A stretch of 27,072 nucleotides of DNA from Gp6-AA40 sp050742535. Lineage in GTDB: Bacteria; Acidobacteriota; Vicinamibacteria; Vicinamibacterales; UBA2999. Positions 7,003-14,136 of this stretch are shown here, in pieces. Under the pieces are notes generated by a model that saw nothing but the letters and a program-made list of their open reading frames with translations, did not search any database and was not told where the DNA came from. The position numbers and the translations under genes are program-made. Positions within the stretch are counted from its first letter, which is position 1. Every line of letters starts with the position of its first letter. Location: NCBI GenBank assembly GCA_050742535.1, contig JBOGIQ010000041.1, forward strand, positions 1 to 27,072. The letters run 5' to 3'.

Positions 7003-8480
7003 GAGTCCTCGCCCGCGGATGGTGATTCGCTCGAGCTTTCGCTGGTCGATTGCACCCAGGGCGCGGACACTGTGTGTGCCTTGCTGCCGGTGCCCGCGTC
7101 TGCCGCCGTAAAGGACTTGCGTCGATCCGGGCGTTGGCACAGATAGCCGCGCAGCGTGTGATAGCTGATGTCGAGCACGCGGCACGCCGTGCGCTTGTTG
7201 CGGCCACAGCGCTCGAACACCAGCTGAGCATACCGCGTGCCCCATGAGCGAAGCGAGTCTCCACGCTCGAGCGACGGCCATAGAACTTCAGCAAACTCGC
7301 CACGAACCTGTGGCGGCAGGTCGTCGAGCTCGATCGAATCCGTTTCCGAAAGGGCCACCGCACGTTCGATCACCCGCTGCAGCTCGCGGACGTTTCCGGG
7401 CCAGTGATAGGCACGCAACGCTTCCTGCGCGGCCGGCGACATGGTGAGGGCGCGTGTGTGGCGATGCCGTTCGAGGAAGTAGCGGGCCAGCTCGATGATG
7501 TCCTCCGACCGCTCCCGCAGCGGCGGAACGGTAATCTCCACGCCCGCAAGACGGTAGTACAGGTCGGACCGGAACAGGCGTTGTTCGACGAGGCGCGCCA
7601 GCGGACGATTCGTCGCCGCCACGATGCGCGTGTTCACACGCCGGACGCCGTGACCGCCAACCCGTTCGACCGCCACTTCCTGGATCGCGCGAAGGAGCTT
7701 GGCCTGGGCTGACGCCGAGAGGTCGGAGACCTCGTCGAGAAAGATCGTCCCGCCGTCGGCGTTCTCGAACTTACCGCGCCGCCCGCGGACACCGGTTGCC
7801 GTGCGTTCCTCGATGCCAAACAGCTCGGCTTCCAACAGCGATTCGACGACGGCCGCGCAGTTCACCGCCACGAAGGGCCCCCGCTGCCGGCGGGACAGCT
7901 CGTGCACCTGCCGCGCGACGAGTTCCTTGCCCACGCCGGACTCGCCCTCTATGAGTACGGTGAAGTCCGTGAGCGCGACACGTTCGATGCGGCTGCGCAG
8001 ATCGTGCATCGCCGGTGTCGATCCGATGAGTGGGGCCGCACCGTCGGCCGGGCGCGCGCGCACCACGTTCCGGCCGCGCGAGGCCTCGAGTACCAGGGCC
8101 GCGAGCTGGGCGACAGAGCTCAGCATCTGGTAGTCGCGTTCGTCGAGGTCACGATTCGGATCGCACGTGGCCTCGAGGACCACCTGGACCCGGCTATCGG
8201 CGCTCGGCACGCCGAGAACCAGCGACTCCGCGGTCCGCGTTGGCGTCACCAGCCGCACCTGATACCGTGTCGGAATCTCGCGCAGGCGCACCGCCCGCAT
8301 GCGCAGCAGCCGCTGCACCTCGCGCTCGAACAGCACGATCAAGTCGTGCTCGGGCCCGGTCTGCGCCATGGCGCTGCCGAGCGTCGCGATGATCTGCTGC
8401 ATCGCGGCAGCGTCCACTCCAGCGCCTGCCAGCGCGGGAACCGCGCGCGGTGTTCCACGAACCTCGTCGCACATCGACAT
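6999..8480 (-). CDS. GAF-AAA+ bacterial enhancer-binding-like regulator lacking the GAFTGA motif, Fis-type HTH
   Basis: 493 residues, ATG at 8480 with a good ribosome-binding site (GGAGGGG). Residues about 25-135 look like a GAF sensory domain. An AAA+ domain of the NtrC class follows: Walker A GESGVGKE (179-186), Walker B GGTIFLDE (243-250), NTRIVAATNR, LFRSDLYYRL, VPPLRERSEDI and WPGNVREL. A Fis-like helix-turn-helix is near 413-450 (RNKRTACRVLDISYHTLRGY), with a serine-rich tail to 493. The sigma-54 contact loop, normally GAFTGA after LFGHEKG, is replaced by IEERTATGV (223-231). It may therefore work without sigma-54, or as a repressor or ATP-driven remodeller. The 4-base overlap with the ABC permease shows it is co-transcribed with the exporter. 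Confidence 0.92.
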   Translation of the reverse strand: MSMCDEVRGTPRAVPALAGAGVDAAAMQQIIATLGSAMAQTGPEHDLIVLFEREVQRLLRMRAVRLREIPTRYQVRLVTPTRTAESLVLGVPSADSRVQVVLEATCDPNRDLDERDYQMLSSVAQLAALVLEASRGRNVVRARPADGAAPLIGSTPAMHDLRSRIERVALTDFTVLIEGESGVGKELVARQVHELSRRQRGPFVAVNCAAVVESLLEAELFGIEERTATGVRGRRGKFENADGGTIFLDEVSDLSASAQAKLLRAIQEVAVERVGGHGVRRVNTRIVAATNRPLARLVEQRLFRSDLYYRLAGVEITVPPLRERSEDIIELARYFLERHRHTRALTMSPAAQEALRAYHWPGNVRELQRVIERAVALSETDSIELDDLPPQVRGEFAEVLWPSLERGDSLRSWGTRYAQLVFERCGRNKRTACRVLDISYHTLRGYLCQRPDRRKSFTAADAGTGSKAHTVSAPWVQSTSESSSESPSAGEDS

Positions 8481-8553
8481 TCACCCCTCCAACCTGGTAG
8501 CGATGCGCGCGTCCGAGTCCAAGCTCGATGCCATGCGGCGGATCGATCACGCG

Positions 8554-8994
8554 TCAGCCGGATGAATGACTTACGGACGACAGAGTGGACGGAGGCGTTG
8601 AGCCAGGGTATGGGTTGCCCTCCGCGACCGCTAGCCCGTTCGGCCCACCGGGAATGCCATACCCGGCGACGGTCGTCTCCACCGTTGTCTGCACGGGACG
8701 ATCGAACGCCAACGCGCCGCGATAGCGAATCGTGGACGCCGACACATGACACACGAAGGCGCGAACGACGCGACTGCGGATCAGAAGGCGCCCCTCGTCT
8801 GTGACCAGGTGGACGTCCACGTGGGTCCCTGGCAGCAGCCGCATTTCGCCTTCCGCCAGCAGTCCAGACTCCGAGATATCGAGAACGCCAAGCTGACGAC
8901 CCGCTCGCAGCCGTATCTGAGAGAGCGGCTCGTCGGCGGCGACGAGCCGCCGGGCCCTCCGCCGGCGTTCGACGACACCCTCACTGCGCAACAA
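8554..8994 (-). CDS. PilZ-domain protein
   Basis: 146 residues. No ATG fits. The best start is TTG at 8994 (a second TTG at 8991), with GGGAG six bases upstream. It overlaps the end of the pseudopilin gene by 14 bases. Both c-di-GMP-binding signatures of PilZ domains are visible: the arginine cluster ERRRRARR near residues 9-16 and DISESG (D/NxSxxG) near 41-46. A beta-barrel-like stretch follows (GTHVDVHLVTDEGRLLI, RYRGALAFDRPV). The last 45 residues are low-complexity, Gly/Pro/Ser rich. It is probably a c-di-GMP receptor acting on the pilus- or secretion-like products of neighbouring genes. Confidence 0.82.
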   Translation of the reverse strand: MLRSEGVVERRRRARRLVAADEPLSQIRLRAGRQLGVLDISESGLLAEGEMRLLPGTHVDVHLVTDEGRLLIRSRVVRAFVCHVSASTIRYRGALAFDRPVQTTVETTVAGYGIPGGPNGLAVAEGNPYPGSTPPSTLSSVSHSSG

Positions 8995-9554
8995 GCCAGT
9001 CTCCCGTCCGCGCGTCGTACCGCAGTACGCGTGTCCGCCCGGTCGCTCCGAGCACTCGAACAGCCCACTGCGATCCACGCTGGTCGCTGACGTAAATCGT
9101 TCCGGACGTCGCCGTGCCGAGCGGCGTAAATGTGAGGATGTTCGTCTGGCCAAGCTGCACTGCGCTCGTGGCTGGCGACTGTGCGGAGAGCCCGATGTCC
9201 ACGCCTGGAAACTGCTCGAACAGGCTCGCCGCCGGCTCCGATGGCCGATCGACACCCGCCTCGATGTCGGCGGTGCGAATGCCGTTGCCATTGCCGTCCT
9301 GAAACACGGCAAACGTGAAACCGCGCGACTCCTGAGTAAACCGCAGACCGACGGCGCGACTCCGTGCCACCGCCTGGGTGCGGGCCAGCGCCATCCGGCC
9401 GGCAAGGTATCGGGCCGCGGCGTACCCGCGCGAATGGTCGGCCGCTGAGAGAACATGCGCGGCAGCGGCGCCGCCAAGAACTGCGATCACACCGGTGACA
9501 GCGACGAGCTCGATCACGGTGTAGCCGGCGGAGCACGGAAACCGCCGGCGCCAT
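8981..9554 (-). CDS. GspH/FimT-like pseudopilin with unresolved start (apparent frameshift)
   Basis: The class III signal and hydrophobic helix GYTVIELVAVTGVIAVLGG begins at 9526, and the frame runs to a stop at 8981 (about 181 residues from that Gly). The order is N-terminal helix, ARTQAVARSRAVGLRF (typical GspH/FimT), then a beta-rich domain ending VLRYDARTGDWLVAQ. No ATG, GTG or TTG lies in this frame between the comEA-like stop (9586) and the signal. An ATG at 9554 is one frame off. Removing one base from the G run near 9542-9550 would give a ten-residue leader ending in SAG. This suggests a real frameshift, a sequencing error, or a non-standard start. It would be a minor pseudopilin processed by a prepilin peptidase. 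Confidence 0.72.
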
Positions 9555-9585
9555 CGGTGCCCGCGGTCTCCGTGTGCCCGCCGCG

Positions 9586-9906
9586 CTATTCGGATTTCGC
9601 CGCCGTGACGGTAATCAGCGGCTTCATCTTCAAGAAGCTCTTCTCGCCGATGCCGCGCACGTTCATCAGGTCCTCGACCTTCTTGAACCCGCCGTTCTTC
9701 TGCCGGTACTCGAGAATGCGCTCGGCGGTGGCCTTGCCGATTCCGGGCAGCGTCTCGAGCTGTGCAACGGTTGCCGTGTTCAGGTTGATCGGCCCCGCAG
9801 GCGCCGGCGCGGCCGCCCTGGCCGCGGGACGGGCTGCTTCCTGTGCCGAGAGACCCGCGGTGAGCAGGCCAAGAACCAGAACGGTCGCTGTCATCATCCG
9901 AATCAT
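9586..9906 (-). CDS. ComEA-like helix-hairpin-helix protein, secreted
   Basis: 106 residues, ATG at 9906 with a strong AGGAGG. The signal peptide MIRMMTATVLVLGLLTAGLSAQ is followed by an Ala/Pro linker and then two helix-hairpin-helix motifs: INLNTATVAQLETLPGIGKATAERI and DLMNVRGIGEKSFLKMKPLI. This is the ComEA arrangement. Such proteins bind incoming DNA in the periplasm during natural transformation, but the fold also occurs in other secreted proteins. The neighbouring pseudopilin fits a pilus/DNA-uptake setting, though no comEC, comF or pilus motor gene is visible. Longer in-frame starts upstream would destroy the signal peptide and are rejected. Confidence 0.88.
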   Translation of the reverse strand: MIRMMTATVLVLGLLTAGLSAQEAARPAARAAAPAPAGPINLNTATVAQLETLPGIGKATAERILEYRQKNGGFKKVEDLMNVRGIGEKSFLKMKPLITVTAAKSE

Positions 9907-10332
9907 CTGTTGCCTCCTGTCCGCACCTGGCAGGCCTCGCCCGGCGAGGCGGAACGTGCGGAGCTGAAAGGAACGGTTCGCGTCGACCTGCCACATGGTT
10001 CCCCTGCGCGAAAGTTCCCGACGAGCACGATGGGTGAGCCGGGCACTCGTTGAACCAAGACGCACCCGCCGGGACATCAGGCTGATGGGCAAGCCTCCGG
10101 CCGCGCGGCGTCACCGCCTGCTGATCGCGGAACTTCGTTAAAGGAGAGGACTTCCGGATTTGGCTGGAATGGCCGCGAGATCGCGCCGCGAGGAGTCGTG
10201 AACTGGCGTTACGCCGCAGTCGTTGAGTCTTACGAAACCAGGCAACTGCAGGAAGAGTGTTTGGCGGGAACCTTCGGGAGCTGGGGCGTCGAGTTCGTCG
10301 GCGCCGGCTTGGGTTCGTCCTTCTCGCCCATC
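9907..10332. other. Gene-free 426-bp region upstream of the comEA-like gene
   Basis: No convincing gene. The first 90 bases hold the ribosome-binding site and a strong hairpin (GCCTCGC/GCGAGGC, around 9934-9952). The part from about 10059 to 10246 is a diverged copy of the dispersed repeat that recurs at 11096-11294. I compared the hairpin-rich leader with the c-di-GMP-I riboswitch pattern and the match was too poor to call. The promoter for the comEA/pseudopilin/PilZ run is probably here, but I cannot place it. Confidence 0.5.
10059..10246 (-). repeat. Dispersed repeat, copy upstream of comEA-like gene
   Basis: Shares with 11096-11294 the block GGGCAAGCCTCCGGCCGCGC, the blocks TGCTGATCGCGGAACT and GGAGAGGACTT, and the end block GTGAAC.GG.GTTACGCCG. 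Spacing is similar but intervening bases differ. Small hairpins (AGGCT/AGCCT and GCCGC/GCGGC) are kept. The outer end resembles the last codons of the epimerase gene at 14146-14178. Confidence 0.7.
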
Positions 10333-11010
10333 TTAGCGCCTCGTGGGGATGTCACCCTCGCGGATCTCGCGATTGGGAGGAACGGTCGGGAGCGTCGGCG
10401 TCTGACTCGCGGCCGGTGCCGGCGGCGGCTCCGGAGTCGTCTGCGTCGGTTTGGTCATATAGAACCTCACCTGATCGATCACGTACGGAAGTCCGGCAAC
10501 CGTCGCGAGAAGGAGGACCGCGAAAAGCGCGAGCCGGGCACGATGCAGAAGCCCGCTCCGTTCGTCGTTCGTCTCCGTGTTCCGGTCCGCTGCATTGATG
10601 ATACGCCCCCGCATTTGTCTCTCAAACTCGCCGAGGACTTCTGCCTCTCCGCCCGCCATAACCGGTGCGAATTTGAGAAATTCGGTGCGAGACGCGTCCG
10701 TGTCTTCGAGCATCGGCAAAAACACGTAGGTTTGCCGGTGATAGCTGCGTCCAAGGTAAACGAGGCACATCAGGAACGCGAGCGCCGCGGCGCTCAACAT
10801 GATGATGAACGGAATGGTGAGCACCATCTCCAGGTACGAGAACGACCGGGCCATCGCCACGATCGCGGAGCCGAGCAACCCGAGCACCGCGACCGGCAGG
10901 GTGAGCTGCGCGGTGAGCTGCTCCTTGCGTTGCAGCTCGAAGTCGTAGCGGTTCTTCAGGTAGTCGAAGTCGAACCGGAAGACCGTCATCCGGTCCCGGT
11001 TATGGTCCAT
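10333..11010 (-). CDS. Unknown membrane protein, three predicted helices
   Basis: 225 residues from the ATG at 11010; an alternative ATG lies at 10989. I do not recognise a named family with confidence. A charged N-terminal helix (DYLKNRYDFELQRKEQL) leads into two close transmembrane segments (about 36-53 and 63-86). A cytoplasmic stretch with HRQTYVFLPML follows, then a third hydrophobic segment (158-176) and a Pro/Thr-rich tail. The amphipathic helix plus paired helices recalls 2TM effector proteins of the SLATT type, but this is a loose impression. The first 12 codons are identical or nearly so to a fragment at 12026-12061, so the 5' end lies within a repeat. The true start may be 10989. 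Confidence 0.7.
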   Translation of the reverse strand: MDHNRDRMTVFRFDFDYLKNRYDFELQRKEQLTAQLTLPVAVLGLLGSAIVAMARSFSYLEMVLTIPFIIMLSAAALAFLMCLVYLGRSYHRQTYVFLPMLEDTDASRTEFLKFAPVMAGGEAEVLGEFERQMRGRIINAADRNTETNDERSGLLHRARLALFAVLLLATVAGLPYVIDQVRFYMTKPTQTTPEPPPAPAASQTPTLPTVPPNREIREGDIPTRR

Positions 11011-11294
11011 CGATTATCCGAGGCGGGCCCCAGCGAACACAGGGGCGAAGATGCCGCAGAAGCGGCGAGTGGTGCCGATCTGCATCTGGACGGATTCTCG
11101 CTGCTCGCACTCGCCACGCACTCGTCGGGACGCCAGGCTCGAGGGCAAGCCTCCGGCCGCGCGGCAACAGTCCATGCTGATCGCGGAACTCAGTCGTGGG
11201 AGAGGACTTGCGGGCTCGGGCGGAATCGTCACCGGCTCGGCCCGCGAGGGAATCGTGAACCGGAGTTACGCCGTGGTCATCTGCGTCTGGCCGA
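10979..11294 (-). repeat. Dispersed repeat, longest copy
   Basis: About 316 bp. Its right-hand end (11253-11294) matches the ends at 10196-10240, 12149-12188, 11988-12029 and 14141-14178. Its left-hand end (10979-11070) is about 80% identical to 12030-12120. It contains the start codon and leader of the membrane protein gene. The gene-free stretch between that gene and the DUF6438 gene (11011-11352) is mostly this repeat. Confidence 0.75.
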
Positions 11295-11352
11295 GTATGG
11301 CCCGCCCATTGATGGTTGCCGGGAGTCTTAGACAGGGAAAGGGAGATTCGTA

Positions 11353-11988
11353 ATGCGAGCCTTCGCAATAACGACGCTGATGCTGGTAGCCTGCGCCAAT
11401 ATCGTGCCGGCAGCACAAGAAGCAGTGACGGTCGTTGGACGCGCGCCGTACTCCTACCCCGACGTTCCACAGCCGTTTCGCTTCCTGTTCCCAGGTGCCG
11501 GTCCTGCGGCGGGTGGGCTGAGCGAAATGTGGGCCGGGCTCCCGTTCGACAGCATCACGCTGCAGCGCACATCGTGCCTCGGGACCTGTCCCGCATACGC
11601 GGTGACGTTTCACCGAGGCACCGCGAGGTCCGGGATCCGCAACTCCAATGACGACCAGTTCGGCCGGGCGCTTCTAACCGTTACTCGTGCCGCCCGCGGA
11701 CAGAGGGGCACCCGCGGATTTCTGGAAGCCACGGGTACCGTCGAAGGCCGGGTCGATATATTCACCTTTGCGTCACTGTCGTACCTAATTCAGAAGTGGG
11801 CCCTCCCGCTGAAGGACGAGCCGCCTCCGATGATGGTTACAGACGCGCCGGCGGCGTTCGTCAGTGTGTCTGGGCCCGGAGTATCGGGCACCGTAAATGA
11901 CAACGGCGGCATGCGAACGATCGAGCTCTGGGCGGTTCACGTGGCAATGGACTCAGCGGCGCAGTCCATCGCTTGGACGCGCAAGTGA
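11353..11988 (+). CDS. Secreted DUF6438-like protein
   Basis: 211 residues, ATG at 11353 with GGGAG eight bases upstream. It has a signal peptide MRAFAITTLMLVACANIVPA with cleavage probably after the PAA. The core motif SITLQRTSCLGTCPAYAVTF matches the RT.C.G.CP.Y signature I associate with DUF6438 proteins, where the two cysteines may pair. Later pieces (VTDAPAAFVSVSGPG and the final Trp/Ala-rich helix) also fit. It is one of only two plus-strand genes and converges on the HxlR gene. Its TGA stop lies at the edge of a repeat copy (11988-12029). The function is unknown. The extracytoplasmic location is inferred from the signal peptide. Confidence 0.8.
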   Translation: MRAFAITTLMLVACANIVPAAQEAVTVVGRAPYSYPDVPQPFRFLFPGAGPAAGGLSEMWAGLPFDSITLQRTSCLGTCPAYAVTFHRGTARSGIRNSNDDQFGRALLTVTRAARGQRGTRGFLEATGTVEGRVDIFTFASLSYLIQKWALPLKDEPPPMMVTDAPAAFVSVSGPGVSGTVNDNGGMRTIELWAVHVAMDSAAQSIAWTRK

Positions 11989-12188
11989 CGGCCGTCACGC
12001 CTTGGTCATCTGGGTCTTGCGGAAGCCGGAAGACCGTCATCCGGTCCCGATAATGGTCCATAGGCTATCCGAGGCGGGCCCCTGCGAACGCGGAGGGAGG
12101 TGCCGCAGGAGCGGCGAGTACGGATCGCGAGATCGCCCGCGAGCGATCGTTAACCGGCGTGACGCCGGCCGCAGTCATCTGGCACGGC
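11988..12188 (-). repeat. Dispersed repeat, truncated copy plus second end
   Basis: This gene-free gap between the DUF6438 and HxlR stops is entirely repeat. 12030-12120 repeats the leader and first codons of the membrane protein gene. 12149-12188 repeats the opposite end and includes the HxlR stop codon. About 195 bases present in the 10979-11294 copy are missing. A further end copy occupies 11988-12029. The ends CCGGAAGACC and CCGCAAGACC look like short terminal inverted repeats, as in a MITE. Confidence 0.7.
12026..12061 (-). pseudogene. Remnant of the 5' end of the membrane protein gene
   Basis: On minus, 12061-12026 reads MDHYRDRMTVFR, against MDHNRDRMTVFR at the start of the 10333-11010 gene. 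After that the similarity stops and the end of another repeat copy follows. It is a start codon and 12 codons without a gene, either a lost paralogue or a piece carried by the repeat. Confidence 0.6.
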
Positions 12189-12909
12189 GCTCGGCCGCAC
12201 CGACAAGGCCGGCGGAGGGTGCAGCCGCCTGCTCGTGTTCCCGAACGAAACGCGCCATCGGGCTCCACATGAACCAGTGCGGAAGCTGCTTCGCGAGGGC
12301 AGGCAGCCCTTCGACAACCACCGACCGACAGCGAATAGCGCTCTCGTACTCGATGTGTCCCAACCACACGCGATAGAAGAACGCCAGATCCGCATGGACG
12401 ATGAGATCGGAGTCGAACCCAGGGGGCGTTACGCAGACTGACACTTCCCGTGGCTCGAGGAGCAGCCAGACTCGCCGTCCGCGAGGACCGGTGAAATCGA
12501 ACTCAACGATTGTGCGCCGCTCCGGCAAGAGCTCGCGATTGATCCTCTGGTGAATCCTCCAAATCAATAACCCCGCGTCCAGCTCTTCAGGTCTCGGTTC
12601 GCCGAAGGCCCACCGGACGCCCCAGGCACCAAGCGTTTCAATGACGGTCTTGAGCTCCCTCCCGGCCTCAGAGAGGTGATACGCGGTGACTTTTGGCTGT
12701 GCAGCCGGTAACCGCTCAACGACGCCCGCGTCTTCCAGGTCGCGGAGGCGCGACGCAAGCAGGGACCGCGAGATGCCGGGGAGTCCACGCTCGATTTCGT
12801 TGAAACGATGGCTCCCGAGGATGAGCTCCCGCACGATGAGCGGCGTCCATCGATCGGCCAGGATTTCCGACGCCCGTGCAACGGGACAGTACTGCTTGTA
12901 TTTCTGCAT
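12175..12909 (-). CDS. HxlR-family transcriptional regulator with C-terminal ligand-binding-like domain
   Basis: 244 residues, ATG at 12909 (MQKYKQYCPVARASEILADRW). The N-terminal winged helix (residues 1-95) has every HxlR mark: the CPV cysteine (Cys8), DRWTPLIVRELILG, HRFNEIERGLPGISRSLLASRL, LEDAGVVER and YHLSEAGREL. Residues about 105-220 form a second domain (RRVWLLLEPREVSVCVTPPG...DLIVHADLAFFYRVWLG) that resembles the sterol-carrier/SCP2-like module found in long HxlR proteins. That assignment is from memory. A perfect 8-bp inverted repeat lies 8-35 bases before the start, and the propeller gene is divergent, so it probably controls itself and that gene. Longer in-frame starts are rejected because they add unrelated sequence. 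Confidence 0.9.
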   Translation of the reverse strand: MQKYKQYCPVARASEILADRWTPLIVRELILGSHRFNEIERGLPGISRSLLASRLRDLEDAGVVERLPAAQPKVTAYHLSEAGRELKTVIETLGAWGVRWAFGEPRPEELDAGLLIWRIHQRINRELLPERRTIVEFDFTGPRGRRVWLLLEPREVSVCVTPPGFDSDLIVHADLAFFYRVWLGHIEYESAIRCRSVVVEGLPALAKQLPHWFMWSPMARFVREHEQAAAPSAGLVGAAERRAR

Positions 12910-12917
12910 GCGGAATC

Positions 12918-12944
12918 CTGGCACGCCAGGACCCCCCGTGCCAG
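12918..12944. promoter_or_regulatory. Candidate operator: perfect inverted repeat between HxlR and propeller genes
   Basis: CTGGCACG (12918-12925) and CGTGCCAG (12937-12944) form an 8-bp perfect inverted repeat with an 11-base spacer, so the half-site centres are 19 bp apart. Its position in the 141-bp divergent gap, just ahead of the regulator start, fits binding by an HxlR dimer. It could instead be an mRNA hairpin in the regulator's leader. Confidence 0.5.
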
Positions 12945-13050
12945 TCCAAGAATTGAACCGATTCAGTCCGCTCGTTGCACTTCCGCCGAAGGTCTTCCGC
13001 GCCGTACTGTCAGTCGCCTCCGGCAAACGGTCCGAGGAAGGGAGACAGCC

Positions 13051-14136
13051 ATGAAGAAGCATCAGCAAGCCGCGGGCGCAGCGATCGTGTTGCTCGCTCT
13101 GATGAGCACAACCCCGCGCGCCCGAGCGAACGGAGACGCCGGCGAGCTGTGGGTGACGAGTCAAGGCACCGATCGCCTATTCATCATCCACGGACACGGC
13201 TCGGCAATCGAGACGCTTCCCGTGCCGGGAATCGGCCCGCATATCACCACGTTCTCGCCGCTGGGCGACTACGCCTACGTGGCGGGGATGAGAAACGGCG
13301 ACCTGACCATCATCCGCGCTGACGACCGCAAGGTCGTGCAAACGCTGGATCTCGGGCCGACGCTGACGCACCAGGCTAAGCCGTCGCCGGATGGATCGGT
13401 CCTCCTCGTCGCCCAACTGGCATCAATGAGTTTGATCAAAGTTGCCGCCGATGAAGCGGCGGAGAGCTGGCAGGTGGTCGGGAGCCTCTCCTTCGCGTCG
13501 TTGGGAAGAGCGCCAATCTGCTCGGTGTTCCGAGACGACGGCGAACGGGCGTATGTCTCATTGCGTCCGAGCGGGATCGCCATCGTCGACGTGCAGACGA
13601 TGACCCATATCGCCACGTTCGACACCGACGGCTTTGTGGCTTGCGGCATGATTAAGTCCAAGCGGGGACGGATAGTGACCGTCGCCTCCAGCGGTGGAGG
13701 TGGTCATCTCTATCGCCTGGACACTGCCACAGACACGCTCGTCGACGCTGGCACTCTCGGCGCGTCCGATTGGCACAGCTTCGCCATGAGCCCGAACGAG
13801 AAGGTCGGGTTCGGCACGTCACCGCATAGCGACGAGATCATCCTGGCGGACCTCACCGGCCCGGTTGCCAGTCCGATAGCTGTGCTGCCGCTCGACCCGA
13901 CACCGGGTGCGGGGAACGATGAGCCGGACGCGCTCAGCGTGCGCGGCAATGCACTCTTCGTATCGCTTCGCGCGTCCGGTCAGCTCGCGATCGTCACGGT
14001 CAACCAGCAGACCGTCACATTCCTTCAACTCTCTCCGCCCGCGCCGTTCAACCCAGCGACGTGCGGCCCGCCGCTTCCGCAGCCGCCGACCGGAAGCGGA
14101 GGATGTGCGATCCACGGCCTCACCGTACGTCCGTAG
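13051..14136 (+). CDS. Secreted YncE-like beta-propeller protein
   Basis: 361 residues, ATG at 13051 with GAAGGGAG just upstream. It has a signal peptide MKKHQQAAGAAIVLLALM..., with cleavage probably after ARA. The body is a run of about seven similar blades in the YVTN/YncE style: ELWVTSQGTDRLFIIHG, GDYAYVAGMRNGDLTIIR, GSVLLVAQLASMSLIKV, ERAYVSLRPSGIAIVDVQTM, KVGFGTSPHSDEIILADL and NALFVSLRASGQLAIVTV. The tail has two cysteines (ATCGPP, GGCAIHG) that may pair. It is probably a periplasmic or secreted binding protein. No enzyme residues are recognised. It is divergent from the HxlR regulator and converges on the epimerase with a nine-base gap. Confidence 0.85.
   Translation: MKKHQQAAGAAIVLLALMSTTPRARANGDAGELWVTSQGTDRLFIIHGHGSAIETLPVPGIGPHITTFSPLGDYAYVAGMRNGDLTIIRADDRKVVQTLDLGPTLTHQAKPSPDGSVLLVAQLASMSLIKVAADEAAESWQVVGSLSFASLGRAPICSVFRDDGERAYVSLRPSGIAIVDVQTMTHIATFDTDGFVACGMIKSKRGRIVTVASSGGGGHLYRLDTATDTLVDAGTLGASDWHSFAMSPNEKVGFGTSPHSDEIILADLTGPVASPIAVLPLDPTPGAGNDEPDALSVRGNALFVSLRASGQLAIVTVNQQTVTFLQLSPPAPFNPATCGPPLPQPPTGSGGCAIHGLTVRP

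Noticed and set aside
8481..8553. Sigma-54 promoter before the AAA+ regulator (TGGCAT-N5-TTGGAC on minus)
   Set aside because: The spacing is right, but the invariant GC of the -12 box is GG, and the regulator lacks the sigma-54 contact loop. Too weak to call.
9907..10060. c-di-GMP-I riboswitch upstream of the comEA-like gene
   Set aside because: A GACGCGAACC-like stretch and a PilZ gene downstream made it tempting, but the conserved GGCAAACC, tetraloop and GGGACGCAAAGCC elements are not met.
11861..12061. Small 66-codon minus-strand gene
   Set aside because: It is made of the repeated 5' fragment, a repeat end and the antisense of the DUF6438 gene. It is reported only as a 12-codon remnant.
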